64,000 nucleotides of DNA from Acetobacter sacchari (GTDB lineage Bacteria > Pseudomonadota > Alphaproteobacteria > Acetobacterales > Acetobacteraceae): contig NZ_JAFVMF010000002.1 of assembly GCF_017377715.1 (NCBI RefSeq), positions 244,877 through 308,876 on the forward strand. Direction: 5' to 3'. How positions within the stretch are numbered: the stretch's first letter is position 1; each line of letters begins with the position of its first letter. Made by a program: the position numbers and the translations under genes. A model generated the notes under the pieces. The model was not told the DNA's origin. It ran no database searches and saw only the letters and a list, made by a program, of their open reading frames with translations. Positions 9,711 to 19,308 of this stretch are shown here, piece after piece.

Positions 9711-10090
9711 GCGACGCCTCCGCGCGTTACGGTCGAGCGTTCGATGCGCTGCAACACCGGAATTGTCAGAGCGACCGCGATGGCGACCAGTGTCGGGCCG
9801 AAAAGTCGTGGCAGAAGAGCCCATCCGTCCAGTCCGGCTTCCCAGAAGGCCCAGGGCCAGGTCACAAGCCATGCCGCAAGATATACAAAAGCGCCGAGCG
9901 TCCGCCCCAGCAACATTAGCACTCCACCGGCGATAATCGCCGCGCCGAACAGCACGTAGTACCAGGAGCCGCCGAGAGCGACGAGTTCCGCTCCCATGAT
10001 CAGAAGAGGGAGGCCTAGCAGAACGACGACGACAGCGAGCACGAGCGTCGCCCACTCCGTCCCGCTTGCCGGCTTGTGAAACGTAGCCAT
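9707..10090 (-). CDS. sldB: PQQ-dependent polyol dehydrogenase, small membrane subunit SldB
   Basis: A 127-residue hydrophobic protein with about four membrane spans (for example EWATLVLAVVVVLLGLPLLI and YVLFGAAIIAGGVLMLLG). This is the size of known SldB (about 126 residues), which corresponds to the N-terminal membrane part of PQQ glucose dehydrogenase. The ATG at 10088-10090 (MATFHKP) is preferred to an upstream in-frame start because GGAG lies 7 bp before it. It anchors SldA and links it to the quinone pool. It is translationally coupled to sldA by ATGA overlap. Confidence 0.93.
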   Translation of the reverse strand: MATFHKPASGTEWATLVLAVVVVLLGLPLLIMGAELVALGGSWYYVLFGAAIIAGGVLMLLGRTLGAFVYLAAWLVTWPWAFWEAGLDGWALLPRLFGPTLVAIAVALTIPVLQRIERSTVTRGGVA

Positions 10091-10598
10091 CAACAATCTC
10101 CAGGAGGTTCGGCTCCTGTAACGCATGACGCGACCAAAGGTGCCAGCGCCTGCGTTGTATTAAAAAATCACCAATCCCTCATGCAATGTACAAACATGGT
10201 GAGTTTTCCCGGCATTCCGCCACGAGCCTTCGCTCAGGTAAAGAAAAATTTACCTGAAAGGCGAATAGATGTCATGCGCGATTCAAGCAGTCGGGCCGAT
10301 GACGACGCGGAGAATCTGACAACCTCGCGGGAACCTTTCACGTCTTCGAAGCGTCTGATTCGGTCGATGGAAACCCATTGATCGCGCCGCGATCACGCGC
10401 GTAGGGCGGGAAGTCCACGCCAATCGGAAACCGACCACGTTAGAGCCGAACCACCTTCCCCATATCCGCCGCCAGTTCTATCGTGCCTGCCAAAGTCGCC
10501 GTCACGCCCCCTGTTGGCGCCGGGCGCACAGTGCATCCACGCCGCTTCCGGCCCGCCACCGGGCGGAAGACGGCTCTCGCAAGCGAGGACCTGATCTC
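10091..10598. promoter_or_regulatory. Intergenic region between divergent sldB and glucosidase genes
   Basis: About 500 bp without a convincing gene. Short open frames here have no family features. The region must carry the sldBA promoter (left) and the promoter of the debranching-enzyme-like gene (right). No repeats or clear operators were seen. Confidence 0.4.
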
Positions 10599-12827
10599 AT
10601 GGACATGCAGCCAGAAGCGACGGTCGGCGACGTCAAGAAACCACCCGCCGTCGGTGAAAGGCCCCCCCCCCCCAAGTCGGACGAATTCAGTCTGTCAGGC
10701 ACGGCGCTTCTGTCGGGCCGCAAGCTGCATACCCTGAAACAGGGTGATATGTTTGGCGTTTTCGACCAGACAGGCGACATCCTCTGGGGCAAGGACATCG
10801 CGGACGGGCTATATTACCACGACACGCGCTATCTTTCCGGATTGACGTTCCGGCTCGGCGGCCAGAGACCGGTGCTTCTGTCGTCGGTTGTCCGCGAAAA
10901 CAACGTGATGCTGTCGGTCAACATGACCAACGAATCACTCCCCCTGAGCGACGGCGAACGACTGGCTCATGATCTTCTGCACGTCCGCCGGTCCCGCTTT
11001 CTCTGGGAAGGCCGTTGCTTCGAACGCATCGAAATCCGTAATTTCGACGTTCTGCCGCACAACGTCTCGTGCGACATGCGTTTCTTCGCGGACTATGCCG
11101 ACCTGTTCGAAGCGCGTGGCGCACGACGCGCAAAGCGGGGCCAGTTCCTGGACCCCGCGATCGGAGAGAATGAAGTCACGCTCTCTTATATGGGACTCGA
11201 CAAGAAGAAACGCTCCACGCGTCTTCTGTTTTCTCCAACTCCGCAGAAACTGTCAGCTGATTACGCGGCGTTCGAGTTCTCCATAGCTCCCGGCGAACGC
11301 GTGCTGATCCATGTGGAGATTCAGTGCGACCCGTCGGAGCGCAGCACCGTTCCTCCCAATCGCGCGTTTCTGAACGGCGCCGTCGCTGCGCGACGGGCGC
11401 TGCGGCGAACGTCGTCTCAAGCCACCGCCATCGCAACTTCGAACGAGATATTCAACGAAGCGATCCGCCGCTGCATCTGCGACATCTACATGTTGCTGAC
11501 CGAGAAGAAGACCGGCCATTACCCCTACGCTGGCGTGCCGTGGTACAGCACCGTCTTTGGCCGCGACGGGCTGATCACGGCGCTTCAGACGCTTTGGATC
11601 GATCCCTCCATCGCCAAAGGCGTCCTGCTCTACCTCGCCGTCAATCAGGCTGACGAGGAAGATCCGGTGGCCGACGCAGAACCTGGAAAGATCCTGCATG
11701 AAGTCCGACTCGGCGAGATGGCCGAACTCGGCGAGGTGCCATTCCGACGTTATTACGGCTCGATCGACTCTACCCCGCTCTTCGTAATGCTCGCTGGCGA
11801 ATATCTCGACCGTACCGGGGATGTCGGAACGCTGAGCCATTTGTGGCCGCACGTCACCCGCGCGATCGACTGGATCGAGCGGTTCGGCGACCGTGACGGC
11901 GACGGCTTTGTCGAATACGGCCGACGTAACAAGGACGGGCTGGTCAACCAGGGCTGGAAAGACAGCTTTGACAGCATCTTCCATGCCGATGGCGAATTGG
12001 CGGAAGGACCGATCGCCCTGTGCGAAGTGCAGGCCTACGTGTATGCCGCGCGTCGCGCCGCTGCGCGGATTGGTCGGCGGCTGGGCCAGACGGCCTACGC
12101 AGCTCATCAGGATGAGCGCGCCGAGACCCTGCGCGTCACCTTCAACCTGAAATTCTGGAACGAAGACATCGGCACCTACGTCATCGCTCTGGACGGCAAG
12201 AAGGAGCAATGCGTCGTCCGATCGTCGAACGCCGGGCACGTCTTGCTGACGGACATCGCCCCTGCCGAACGACGGGAACAGGTGGTCCGGACGCTGATGC
12301 ACCGCAATTCATTCTGTGGCTGGGGCATACGCACCATCCCGGAGGGCGAAGCGCGTTATAACCCCATGTCGTACCACAACGGCACCGTCTGGCCTCACGA
12401 CAACTCGCTGATCGCCATGGGGTTCGCCCGCCACGGCTATCGCGACGAGGCTGTCCAGATCTTCGAGGCGCTGTTCACGGCTGCATTCTACACCGATCTG
12501 CGGCGTCTCCCGGAGCTGTACTGCGGTTTCACCCGCGACAGGTCGGAAGGGCCAGTGCGCTATCCGGTCGCCTGCTCGCCCCAGGCGTGGGCCGCCGCCG
12601 CCCTGCCCGCCGTGCTGCAGGCAATTCTCGGCCTGCGCTACGATCCTGGGTCAGTCTCGGTTGAGTTCACGCGGCCCTGCCTGCCTGAATCGATAGAATC
12701 TCTGACCCTGTTCAATCTCGCCGTCGGCGGCGAGCATCTGACGGCGCGCGTCGTCCGCGTTGGAGACGAAGTCGCCATCAATGTGGTGGAGCGGTCGCCG
12801 TCCATCCGCCTGCATATCGTGAACTGA
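10599..12827 (+). CDS. Amylo-alpha-1,6-glucosidase / glycogen-debranching-like glycoside hydrolase
   Basis: A 742-residue protein. Residues about 30-240 match the N-terminal debranching-associated domain (FGVFDQTGDILWGKDIADGLYYHDTRYLSG). Residues about 290-700 form an (alpha/alpha)6 hydrolase barrel with GVPWYSTVFGRDGLITALQT, DRDGDGFVEYGRRNKDGLVN, MSYHNGTVWPHDNSLIAMG and LPELYCGFTRD. It should cleave alpha-glucosidic linkages in glycogen-like glucans or oligosaccharides in the cytoplasm; no signal peptide is visible. GAGG lies 10 bp before the ATG. Codons 22-26 include a run of 12 C residues (10662-10673) coding for four prolines, a potential slippage site. The exact substrate is unknown. Confidence 0.87.
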   Translation: MDMQPEATVGDVKKPPAVGERPPPPKSDEFSLSGTALLSGRKLHTLKQGDMFGVFDQTGDILWGKDIADGLYYHDTRYLSGLTFRLGGQRPVLLSSVVRENNVMLSVNMTNESLPLSDGERLAHDLLHVRRSRFLWEGRCFERIEIRNFDVLPHNVSCDMRFFADYADLFEARGARRAKRGQFLDPAIGENEVTLSYMGLDKKKRSTRLLFSPTPQKLSADYAAFEFSIAPGERVLIHVEIQCDPSERSTVPPNRAFLNGAVAARRALRRTSSQATAIATSNEIFNEAIRRCICDIYMLLTEKKTGHYPYAGVPWYSTVFGRDGLITALQTLWIDPSIAKGVLLYLAVNQADEEDPVADAEPGKILHEVRLGEMAELGEVPFRRYYGSIDSTPLFVMLAGEYLDRTGDVGTLSHLWPHVTRAIDWIERFGDRDGDGFVEYGRRNKDGLVNQGWKDSFDSIFHADGELAEGPIALCEVQAYVYAARRAAARIGRRLGQTAYAAHQDERAETLRVTFNLKFWNEDIGTYVIALDGKKEQCVVRSSNAGHVLLTDIAPAERREQVVRTLMHRNSFCGWGIRTIPEGEARYNPMSYHNGTVWPHDNSLIAMGFARHGYRDEAVQIFEALFTAAFYTDLRRLPELYCGFTRDRSEGPVRYPVACSPQAWAAAALPAVLQAILGLRYDPGSVSVEFTRPCLPESIESLTLFNLAVGGEHLTARVVRVGDEVAINVVERSPSIRLHIVN
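10662..10673 (+). repeat. Poly-C(12) homopolymer tract inside the debranching-enzyme gene
   Basis: Twelve consecutive C residues near the 5' end of the coding region. Loss or gain of a base would shift the frame before either domain. Confidence 0.95.
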
Positions 12828-12834
12828 GTCCGGC

Positions 12835-12867
12835 CGTTCCACGCACCCGTCTGGGGTGCGCGGAACG
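12835..12867. terminator. Stem-loop between the debranching-enzyme gene and the cupin gene
   Basis: Arms CGTTCC-A-CGCACCC and GGGTGCG-C-GGAACG pair over 13 bp with one mismatch and a 5-nt loop, 8 bp after the stop codon. No T-run follows, so it may be a 3'-end stabiliser or weak terminator rather than a classical terminator. Confidence 0.5.
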
Positions 12868-12896
12868 CCAGCGTCACGCATCGCGTAGAGGATCAA

Positions 12897-13382
12897 ATGT
12901 CGAAAAAAGCGTTTCTGACCGTCTCCCTGATTGGAATGACACTCGCCCCTTTCTGCGCATCAGCCGAGGATAAGGCGGTAGTCCTTACCCCGAGGCAGAT
13001 CACATGGGCCGCCGCGCCTGCCGACTTCCCCAAAGGCGTGAAAATTTCCTACGTCTTCGGCGATGTGTCGGCCGCTGGCCCGTTTGTAATCCGCGTCGAA
13101 ATGCCTCCGCACACCACCATCGCGCCCCATGTTCACAACATGGACGAGATGCTGACTGTCATCTCCGGCCACTTCACGCACTTCGTCGGCAAAACGCTGG
13201 ACGGCGGTGAGAAAGAGGAGCTTGCAGCCGGCTCGTTCCTGCACCTGCCGCAAGGCGTCCCTCACGCGCTTCGCACAGGCGCCTCTCCGACGGTTGTGCA
13301 GGTCAGCGGCGTCGGCCCGTTCGGCATGACCTATGTGAACCCCGCCGACAATCCGGCCAACGCGTCGATCCCGGCGAAGTAA
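12897..13382 (+). CDS. Exported cupin-domain protein
   Basis: A 161-residue protein with a clear signal peptide (MSKKAFLTVSLIGM core, cleavage after CASA near residue 22) and one cupin barrel. The metal-binding region is PPHTTIAPHVHNMDEMLTVISG (His-x-His and a following Glu) with the second motif LPQGVPHALR. Such single-domain secreted cupins have varied or unknown roles. Strong ribosome site AGAGGATCAA precedes the ATG. It is separated from the preceding hydrolase by a stem-loop. No specific function can be assigned. Confidence 0.85.
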   Translation: MSKKAFLTVSLIGMTLAPFCASAEDKAVVLTPRQITWAAAPADFPKGVKISYVFGDVSAAGPFVIRVEMPPHTTIAPHVHNMDEMLTVISGHFTHFVGKTLDGGEKEELAAGSFLHLPQGVPHALRTGASPTVVQVSGVGPFGMTYVNPADNPANASIPAK

Positions 13383-13432
13383 ACGCCCTTCTGCCGATCA
13401 TCTGCTTGACCTGACGCTCAGGAGCGGCATTT

Positions 13433-14161
13433 TTGCCGTCTATGAACGATCCGTCATCTGACCCGGCCGCAGGCGTGTACGATCCGATCGCCGAAGGCCT
13501 GCGCGCCGTCCGCTCCCGGATCGAGACCGCCGCGCGCGACGCCGGTCGAGACCCCGCCTCGGTCGGTCTTGTCGCCGTCTCCAAATTTCACCCGGCGGCG
13601 AGCGTGGAGGCCGCGCTGCAAGCCGGGCAGCGCGTCTTCGGCGAAAACCGTGTGCAGGAAGCAGCGGAGAAATTCCCCGCCCTGCGCGCTCGTTACCCTG
13701 ATCTGAAGCTACACCTGATAGGCGGCTTGCAGACCAACAAAGTGCGCGACGCCGTACGCCTCGCCGACATGATCGAAAGCCTCGATCGCCCGGCCCTTGC
13801 AGACGCTCTGGCGCGCGCCGCGGACCGGGAGGGGCGGCTCCCGGAATTGCTGATCGAGGTCAACACTGGCGACGAACCCCAAAAGTTCGGCGTGCCAAGG
13901 GAAGAAGCGGACGCGTTCATCCGAACCTGCCGGGAACGCTTCGGCGACCGGGTGCGCGGGTTGATGTGCATCCCGCCAGAAGGCGTGGACCCCACTCCCC
14001 ATTTCCGCTTCCTGGGCTCCCTCGCCGACGCGCACGGCCTCCCGACGCGGTCCATGGGCATGTCGGCTGACTTCCCCGAAGCCATCGCTGAAGGCGCGAC
14101 GCTGGTGCGCGTCGGCACGGCGATTTTCGGCGGACGCCCCTCCATACTTGCAAGACCGTGA
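13433..14161 (+). CDS. YggS/PLPBP-family pyridoxal-phosphate homeostasis protein
   Basis: About 240 residues with the family's PLP-binding lysine in LVAVSKFHPAASVEAALQ, then VFGENRVQEAAEK, LHLIGGLQTNKV, LIEVNTGDEPQKFG, GLMCIPPEG and the C-terminal SMGMSADFPEAIAEGATLVRVGTAIFG. These single-domain proteins bind PLP without a known catalytic reaction and buffer cellular vitamin B6. The start is uncertain: TTG at 13433 lies 8 bp after GGAG, while ATG at 13442 has 17-bp spacing. Both give the same conserved protein. Confidence 0.92.
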   Translation: MPSMNDPSSDPAAGVYDPIAEGLRAVRSRIETAARDAGRDPASVGLVAVSKFHPAASVEAALQAGQRVFGENRVQEAAEKFPALRARYPDLKLHLIGGLQTNKVRDAVRLADMIESLDRPALADALARAADREGRLPELLIEVNTGDEPQKFGVPREEADAFIRTCRERFGDRVRGLMCIPPEGVDPTPHFRFLGSLADAHGLPTRSMGMSADFPEAIAEGATLVRVGTAIFGGRPSILARP

Positions 14162-14279
14162 CGACAGGCCCTAAGTCACCAAAACGCGATCAGGCGAACT
14201 ATCCGTGTTCGACCGCATCCCATTTTCTGCGCATCCCCGACCGGGAGGCTTCAGCCGCCCTTCAGGAGTCTGACTACGC

Positions 14280-16280
14280 ATGACCGACGCTACCAACACA
14301 CCGGGCCAGCAGGACTCCAAGCCTCCCGCCGGCCCGGCGTCTCAGACGGCGGCGGCCAAGGCTGCTCAGACAGCAGCGCGCATCACCGAATTTGGCGCCG
14401 ATCAGCCCGAACACACTGCGGCTCCGGTCGGCTTCGCCGCGCTTCTGGGCGTTCTGGGCGTCGTCTACGGCGACATCGGCACGAGTCCCCTGTACGCGCT
14501 GCGCTCGACGATCGAAGCGGTCAACGGTCACCACCCGATCCGCGATTTCGAAGTGCTAGGCGTCGAAAGTCTTATTTTCTGGACACTCCTGATCGTCGTC
14601 ACGCTCAAATACGTCCTGCTGGTGATGCGTGCGGACCATAACGGCGAAGGCGGCATCCTGGCCCTCAGTTCGCTGGCGCAGCGCGTCACCACCAACCCGA
14701 AGCTCCGTCTCGCTCTCGGGATGACAGGCATCGTCGGCGCCTGCCTGTTCTTCGGCGACGGCATCATAACGCCCGCCATATCGGTGCTCTCGGCGATTGA
14801 GGGCGTCGAGGTCAGCCTCCCCGCCGCACAGGAGTTCATTCTTCCGGCGTCCGTGATCATCCTGATCGCGCTGTTCAGCGTACAGTGGCTTGGCACAGGC
14901 AAGGTGGGGACCATCTTCGGACCGGTGATGCTTTTGTGGTTCGCGACTCTCGGCCTGCTCGGGCTGACGCAGATCCTGCACCACCCCGGCGTGCTGTTCG
15001 CGATGTCCCCTTATTACGCGGTGATGTTCATCATCCATCACGGCGCGCTGTCATTCGTGGCCCTCGGCTCGGTCGTGCTGTGCGTGACCGGAGCAGAGGC
15101 GCTCTACGCCGACATGGGACATTTCGGGCGTGCGCCGATCCAGTACGCCTGGAACTTCTTCGTGCTGCCCATGCTGGCCCTGAACTATCTGGGACAGGGC
15201 GCGCTGATCATGGCCGACCCGGGCTCCCTTTCGAATCCATTCTTCATGATGGCCCCGAGCGCTCTTCGGCTGCCGCTCGTCATACTCTCCACCTTTGCGA
15301 CCGTAATCGCCAGTCAGGCGGGCATTTCCGGCGGTTTTCAGGTTTGTCGGCAGCTCATCCAGCTTGGGTACCTGCCGCGCATGCGCATCACCCACACGAA
15401 CGCCGAGGAGGAAGGGCAGATCTACCTGCCCGACTTCAACCGCTTTCTCGCAATTGGCGCCACGCTGCTGGTGCTCGCTTTTCGCAGTTCGGACCGACTG
15501 GCCGCCGCCTACGGCATCGCGGTGACGGGGACCTTCATCTGCACGACCATGTTGTGCTTCGTGGTCTTTCACCGGCAGTTCAAGTGGTCTCGGCCTGCGG
15601 TCTACGCCACGTTCGTTCCGCTGCTTCTCATCGACGCCGTCTTCTTCAGTTCGAACGTGCTGAAAGTTCCGGACGGCGGGTGGGTGCCGCTGATGTTGGG
15701 CGGCGTGCTCACACTGATGATGACCACATGGAAACGCGGGCGCAGCCTTATCGTGGCGCGGCAACGGCAGGATAGCCTGCCAATGGGCTCGTTCCTCGCA
15801 CGGCTGCCGCAATCCCGCACGATCCGCGTGCCCGGAATGGCGGTGTTCCTGACCGCCACGCCTGAATTCGTGCCGCCCTGCCTGCTGCACAACCTCAAAC
15901 ACAACAAGGTGCTGCACGATCACGTCCTGTTCGTGACGGTGCAGAACCTCGATCAACCAGAAGCTGACCGGGGACATCGCGTCGCCGTCGAGGAGCTGGC
16001 GCACGACATGTACCGCGTGATCCTCCGTTACGGCTTCATGGAGACGCCGAACATCCCACGCGCCCTTGAAGAACTGAAGGCCAACGGGATCGATTTCGAC
16101 CCCATGCAGTCGTCGTATTTCATCTCGCGCGAGTTGCTGGCCCGTTCTTCCGTCACCAAGATTTCGCGCTGGCGGATGTCGCTGTTCCTGTTCATGGCGC
16201 GCAACGCGACGCCCGCCACGGAATTCTTCCGTATTCCGACCGACCGCGTCGTCGAACTCGGCGTGAAGGTGGCGATCTGA
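14280..16280 (+). CDS. kup: Kup-family potassium uptake protein
   Basis: A 666-residue membrane protein. After a 55-residue polar Ala/Gln-rich N-terminus comes the Kup hallmark [20 protein letters not shown], then about 12 membrane segments ([20 protein letters not shown] motif reading [15 protein letters not shown] near residue 270, [10 protein letters not shown] later) and a C-terminal cytoplasmic domain of about 150 residues. It takes up K+ with H+ and is usually constitutive. AGGAG lies 11 bp before the ATG. Its stop overlaps the apparent start of hemW. Confidence 0.95.
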   Translation: MTDATNTPGQQDSKPPAGPASQTAAAKAAQTAARITEFGADQPEHTAAPVGFAALLGVLGVVYGDIGTSPLYALRSTIEAVNGHHPIRDFEVLGVESLIFWTLLIVVTLKYVLLVMRADHNGEGGILALSSLAQRVTTNPKLRLALGMTGIVGACLFFGDGIITPAISVLSAIEGVEVSLPAAQEFILPASVIILIALFSVQWLGTGKVGTIFGPVMLLWFATLGLLGLTQILHHPGVLFAMSPYYAVMFIIHHGALSFVALGSVVLCVTGAEALYADMGHFGRAPIQYAWNFFVLPMLALNYLGQGALIMADPGSLSNPFFMMAPSALRLPLVILSTFATVIASQAGISGGFQVCRQLIQLGYLPRMRITHTNAEEEGQIYLPDFNRFLAIGATLLVLAFRSSDRLAAAYGIAVTGTFICTTMLCFVVFHRQFKWSRPAVYATFVPLLLIDAVFFSSNVLKVPDGGWVPLMLGGVLTLMMTTWKRGRSLIVARQRQDSLPMGSFLARLPQSRTIRVPGMAVFLTATPEFVPPCLLHNLKHNKVLHDHVLFVTVQNLDQPEADRGHRVAVEELAHDMYRVILRYGFMETPNIPRALEELKANGIDFDPMQSSYFISRELLARSSVTKISRWRMSLFLFMARNATPATEFFRIPTDRVVELGVKVAI

Positions 16281-17497
16281 GCGCGACCTCAACCCTCGCC
16301 CCCAGCGCGCAGTTCGCCGCGCCGACCGACACGGCGGACGAGCCGATCGCGCTCTATATCCACTGGCCTTTCTGCCTTGCGAAATGCCCGTATTGCGACT
16401 TCAACAGCCACGTGCGGGAGCGTATTCCCTCAGAGCGCTTCATCGCCGCCCTTCGGCGCGAACTGGCTCATGAAGCTGCACTGGCCGGGCGGCGGCGGCT
16501 TGGCTCGATTTTTTTCGGCGGTGGCACGCCCTCCCTGATGCCGCCGGAGGGTGTCGCGGCCCTCATTGATGACGCGCAACGCCTGTTCGACGCCACTCCG
16601 GATATCGAAATCACTCTGGAAGCCAATCCGACCAGCGTCGAAGCCGCGCGTCTGCGCGCATTTCGCGAAGCCGGCGTCAACCGCGTCTCTCTCGGTGTGC
16701 AGGCCCTGCGCGACGACGCCCTGGCGGCGCTCGGGCGCGAACATTCGGCGTCTGACGCAATCAAGGCGCTCGAACTTGCCCGCGCGCTCTTCCCGCGTGT
16801 CAGCTTCGACCTGATTTACGCCCGATCCGGCCAAACCATGCCTCAATGGCAGGAGGAACTGGAGACCGCCCTGACGTTGGTCGCGGATCACGTCTCGCTC
16901 TATCAACTCACCATCGAGACCGGCACCCGCTTCGAGGCCCTGCACAGGCAAGGCGCGCTGACGCTGCCGGACGAAGACCTGGCGGCCGCGCTCTATGAGG
17001 AAACCGCCAACGTCGCCGCACGCCATGGCCTCGCCCCCTACGAAGTGTCGAATTACGCGGCGCAGGGCGCGGAAAGCCGCCACAACCTGACTTACTGGCG
17101 CTATGGCGACTATATCGGCATTGGCCCCGGCGCGCACGGTCGGATGCCGCGCGCCGATGGTCTTGCAGCGACACGCCGTCACCGCGCGCCGGAACCATGG
17201 GCCGAGCGTGTCGAGCGCGACGGCGCCGGACGGACGGAAGAAACCCTTCTCTCGCCCGAGGACCGGGCGCGCGAGATGCTGCTGATGGGGCTACGCCTGA
17301 CTGAAGGAGTGAACGCCACTCGGTTCGGGCGTCGCACGGGCCTAATCCTTGGCGACTGTATCGACCCGGACACCCTGAAATTCTGCGAGGAAGAAGGATA
17401 TCTGCAGATGACTGGCGCGGGCGACGCCCAGCGGCTATGCGCTACGCCCGCCGGACGTTTGCGGCTCGAAGCCATCCTGCCGCGTCTGGTGTTATGA
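16277..17497 (+). CDS. hemW: HemW-like radical SAM protein (apparent CTG start)
   Basis: The [4Fe-4S]/SAM motif CLAKCPYC lies at 16373-16396, followed by [46 protein letters not shown] and [16 protein letters not shown], all as in HemW (formerly annotated as oxygen-independent coproporphyrinogen oxidase; now seen as a haem chaperone). Most of the essential motif would be lost if translation began at the first standard start (GTG 16412). Between the motif and the kup stop no ATG, GTG or TTG is in frame; the only near-cognate candidate is CTG at 16277, overlapping the kup TGA (CTGA) and preceded by AAGGTGG. The start given here is therefore inference. It gives 406 residues, close to the family length. 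Confidence 0.85.
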   Translation: MSATSTLAPSAQFAAPTDTADEPIALYIHWPFCLAKCPYCDFNSHVRERIPSERFIAALRRELAHEAALAGRRRLGSIFFGGGTPSLMPPEGVAALIDDAQRLFDATPDIEITLEANPTSVEAARLRAFREAGVNRVSLGVQALRDDALAALGREHSASDAIKALELARALFPRVSFDLIYARSGQTMPQWQEELETALTLVADHVSLYQLTIETGTRFEALHRQGALTLPDEDLAAALYEETANVAARHGLAPYEVSNYAAQGAESRHNLTYWRYGDYIGIGPGAHGRMPRADGLAATRRHRAPEPWAERVERDGAGRTEETLLSPEDRAREMLLMGLRLTEGVNATRFGRRTGLILGDCIDPDTLKFCEEEGYLQMTGAGDAQRLCATPAGRLRLEAILPRLVL

Positions 17498-17648
17498 AGA
17501 AACGATGACGCCTTTGATGAAAAGGGCGCGTTAACGCATTGCCGCAGCCGAAAATTCGTCTACGAAATGAGACTGGCGGCGCTATCGTGAGGACGCGACG
17601 CGGGAGTGGCGGCGTAACTGGCGCGTGACGGAGGATTCGCAAGGCAAG

Positions 17649-18158
17649 ATGACCGACCGGAACCAGAACGCCCCGTCCGCCGCGCTTTTCGCAGCCCCGG
17701 ACCTCACCGTCAGGTTTCAGGCCATGGCCTGGCTGGTCGAAGCCCCCGGCCCCCGAAGTTGGGTCGAAACTGGCGACCCCGAACGCTACAGAGTGTTCGG
17801 CTACGACATTCAGCCTCTGGTCACCGAACGGGAAGCGCGCCTCGCCGCCGAGGCCGCCGTGCTGCGCGAGCACCAGATCTGCGTCGACAAGCACGCGGTC
17901 GACCTGCTTTTGCTGGCGCAGATCGTCCACCGGCTGAAGGCGATCGTCACCAACGGCTACGTCTATGACACGACCAAGATTCGGGACGATCTGGTCAAAT
18001 GGGGTTTCATCGCAGGCGACGAAGCGGAGCCGCCTTCGGATACGCCCGCCGGGCGACGCCTCGCTCTCGTCGTTGAGCTGGACTGGCTGCGGACCAAGAC
18101 CAACTGGGGGTTACGCCGCAGTGCCGACGCCGATCCATCTGGATCGACGTCAGGCTGA
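17649..18158 (+). CDS. Hypothetical protein
   Basis: 169 residues (ATG 17649 after AAGGCAAG; an in-frame GTG at 17625 is possible). No family recognised. The central part (AARLAAEAAVLREHQICVDKHAVDLLLLAQIVHRLKA by region, residues about 65-110) looks helical, and the sequence has no signal peptide or membrane segment. Codon use is like the neighbours (strong G/C at third positions). It lies 150 bp after hemW on the same strand and ends 8 bp before the convergent peroxiredoxin gene. Confidence 0.6.
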   Translation: MTDRNQNAPSAALFAAPDLTVRFQAMAWLVEAPGPRSWVETGDPERYRVFGYDIQPLVTEREARLAAEAAVLREHQICVDKHAVDLLLLAQIVHRLKAIVTNGYVYDTTKIRDDLVKWGFIAGDEAEPPSDTPAGRRLALVVELDWLRTKTNWGLRRSADADPSGSTSG

Positions 18159-18166
18159 AGCGGCTC

Positions 18167-18715
18167 TCACCCGCCCTTGCCGTCCTTCAAAGCCCGCAAC
18201 GCCGCGAGACTACGCGTCACGTGTTCGTCTGGAGCCTTGTCGCTATAGCTCATCACGATGCGCCCATCCGGTGCGATCACGTAGGACGTGCGCGTCGCAT
18301 GAGCTTTCAACGCCATCTTTGCGTCATATGCGCTTGCGACGGCGCCATCCGTATCGGCGGCGACGGCAAAACGGCTCCGGCATTCACTAACCGAGAATTT
18401 GTCGAGCTTGTCGATAGAGTCCATCGAGACGCCGATGACAGTCGCGCCAAGAGCATGGAAATCGTCCATCGCATCGGCGAAGTCATGCGCTTCGATGGTG
18501 CAGCCCGGCGTAAACGCGGCCGGATAGAAATACACGACCACCGGCCCTTTCTTCAGCGCTTCGGCCAGAGAGAAGCTGAACTCCTTCCCCCCCAGACTGG
18601 CTTGCAGGGATATGGGAGGCGCTGCGTGGCCGACGGGCAACGCGGCATGAGCGTTGGACACAAAGCCCGCGGCGAGCGCCAGCGGGAGCAGAACGGAAGC
18701 TGCGCGACGGAGCAT
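18167..18715 (-). CDS. Periplasmic peroxiredoxin (BCP/AhpC-TSA family)
   Basis: 182 residues starting at MLRRAASVLLPLALAAGF, a signal peptide with likely cleavage after AHA at residue 24. The thioredoxin-fold domain has VVVYFYPAAFTPGCTIEAHDF with peroxidatic Cys72 (Thr69 and Pro65 in the usual places) and a second Cys at about 112 in SVSECRSRF. It should reduce peroxides in the periplasm, with an unknown electron donor. An in-frame ATG 57 bp upstream would bury the signal peptide and is less likely. Exported BCP-like enzymes may fit the heavy periplasmic oxidation typical of acetic acid bacteria. Confidence 0.88.
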   Translation of the reverse strand: MLRRAASVLLPLALAAGFVSNAHAALPVGHAAPPISLQASLGGKEFSFSLAEALKKGPVVVYFYPAAFTPGCTIEAHDFADAMDDFHALGATVIGVSMDSIDKLDKFSVSECRSRFAVAADTDGAVASAYDAKMALKAHATRTSYVIAPDGRIVMSYSDKAPDEHVTRSLAALRALKDGKGG

Positions 18716-19308
18716 GGAAACGCTTTCTTTGTTGGTGGGACCGACCGTGAAGCCCTGACCGATCAAGATCATGGAACCTTGCTCCCGTGAGACGTGAACG
18801 ACAAGCGGCGGAAGACATTGCTCGTCCCCTTTGCCTTTTCGATTCGCGGGGTTGGGCAGGGCTATCGCCGATTACACAACGGACGGCCGAGTGATTGGGA
18901 TCGAGTGGGACGTCGAACGTCACAAGCAGCGTCTGGGCATGGTGAAATACGCCTGCATCGTGCCTTGCGACGGAGGAAATCCTGTCAAGGCGTCAGCGAC
19001 GAAGGCGCCTCGCTGCGGTTTTCCGAACAGGACTCAGCGAGGAGGGCTGAAGCAACTGTGCAAGCACGTCAGTGTTCAGCATCGGACGAAAGCAGTAACT
19101 GCCCTAAGCTCAGCTCAGCTCAGCGCCGCGCCTGAACTGCCTCAAGCGCCTGATAACCAATGTCTGGTAAAGGTGGCGTCAGCTTTTCGCCAAAACGCAC
19201 GACGCCTCCAGGACGGCTTCTCTGAAAGCTGTTTACGGAAAAACTTCAAGGCGCAAACGCGTTGGAATCCGCGCTCACGTGGACGCTTTCGTTCGACTGG
19301 GCGCCGCT
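18716..19308. other. Intergenic region without recognisable gene
   Basis: Nearly 600 bp between the peroxiredoxin start and the transglycosylase stop. Open frames on both strands have no family features. Around 19105-19124 the unit AGCTC is repeated about three times. I see no RNA gene or clear promoter. Confidence 0.4.

Noticed and set aside
11253..12302. 349-codon open frame opposite the debranching-enzyme gene
   Set aside because: No conserved motifs; coding strand shows full hydrolase motifs.
15051..16292. Long open frame on the minus strand opposite kup (413 codons)
   Set aside because: No family features; the plus-strand protein is clearly Kup and the antisense frame is a product of high GC and codon bias.
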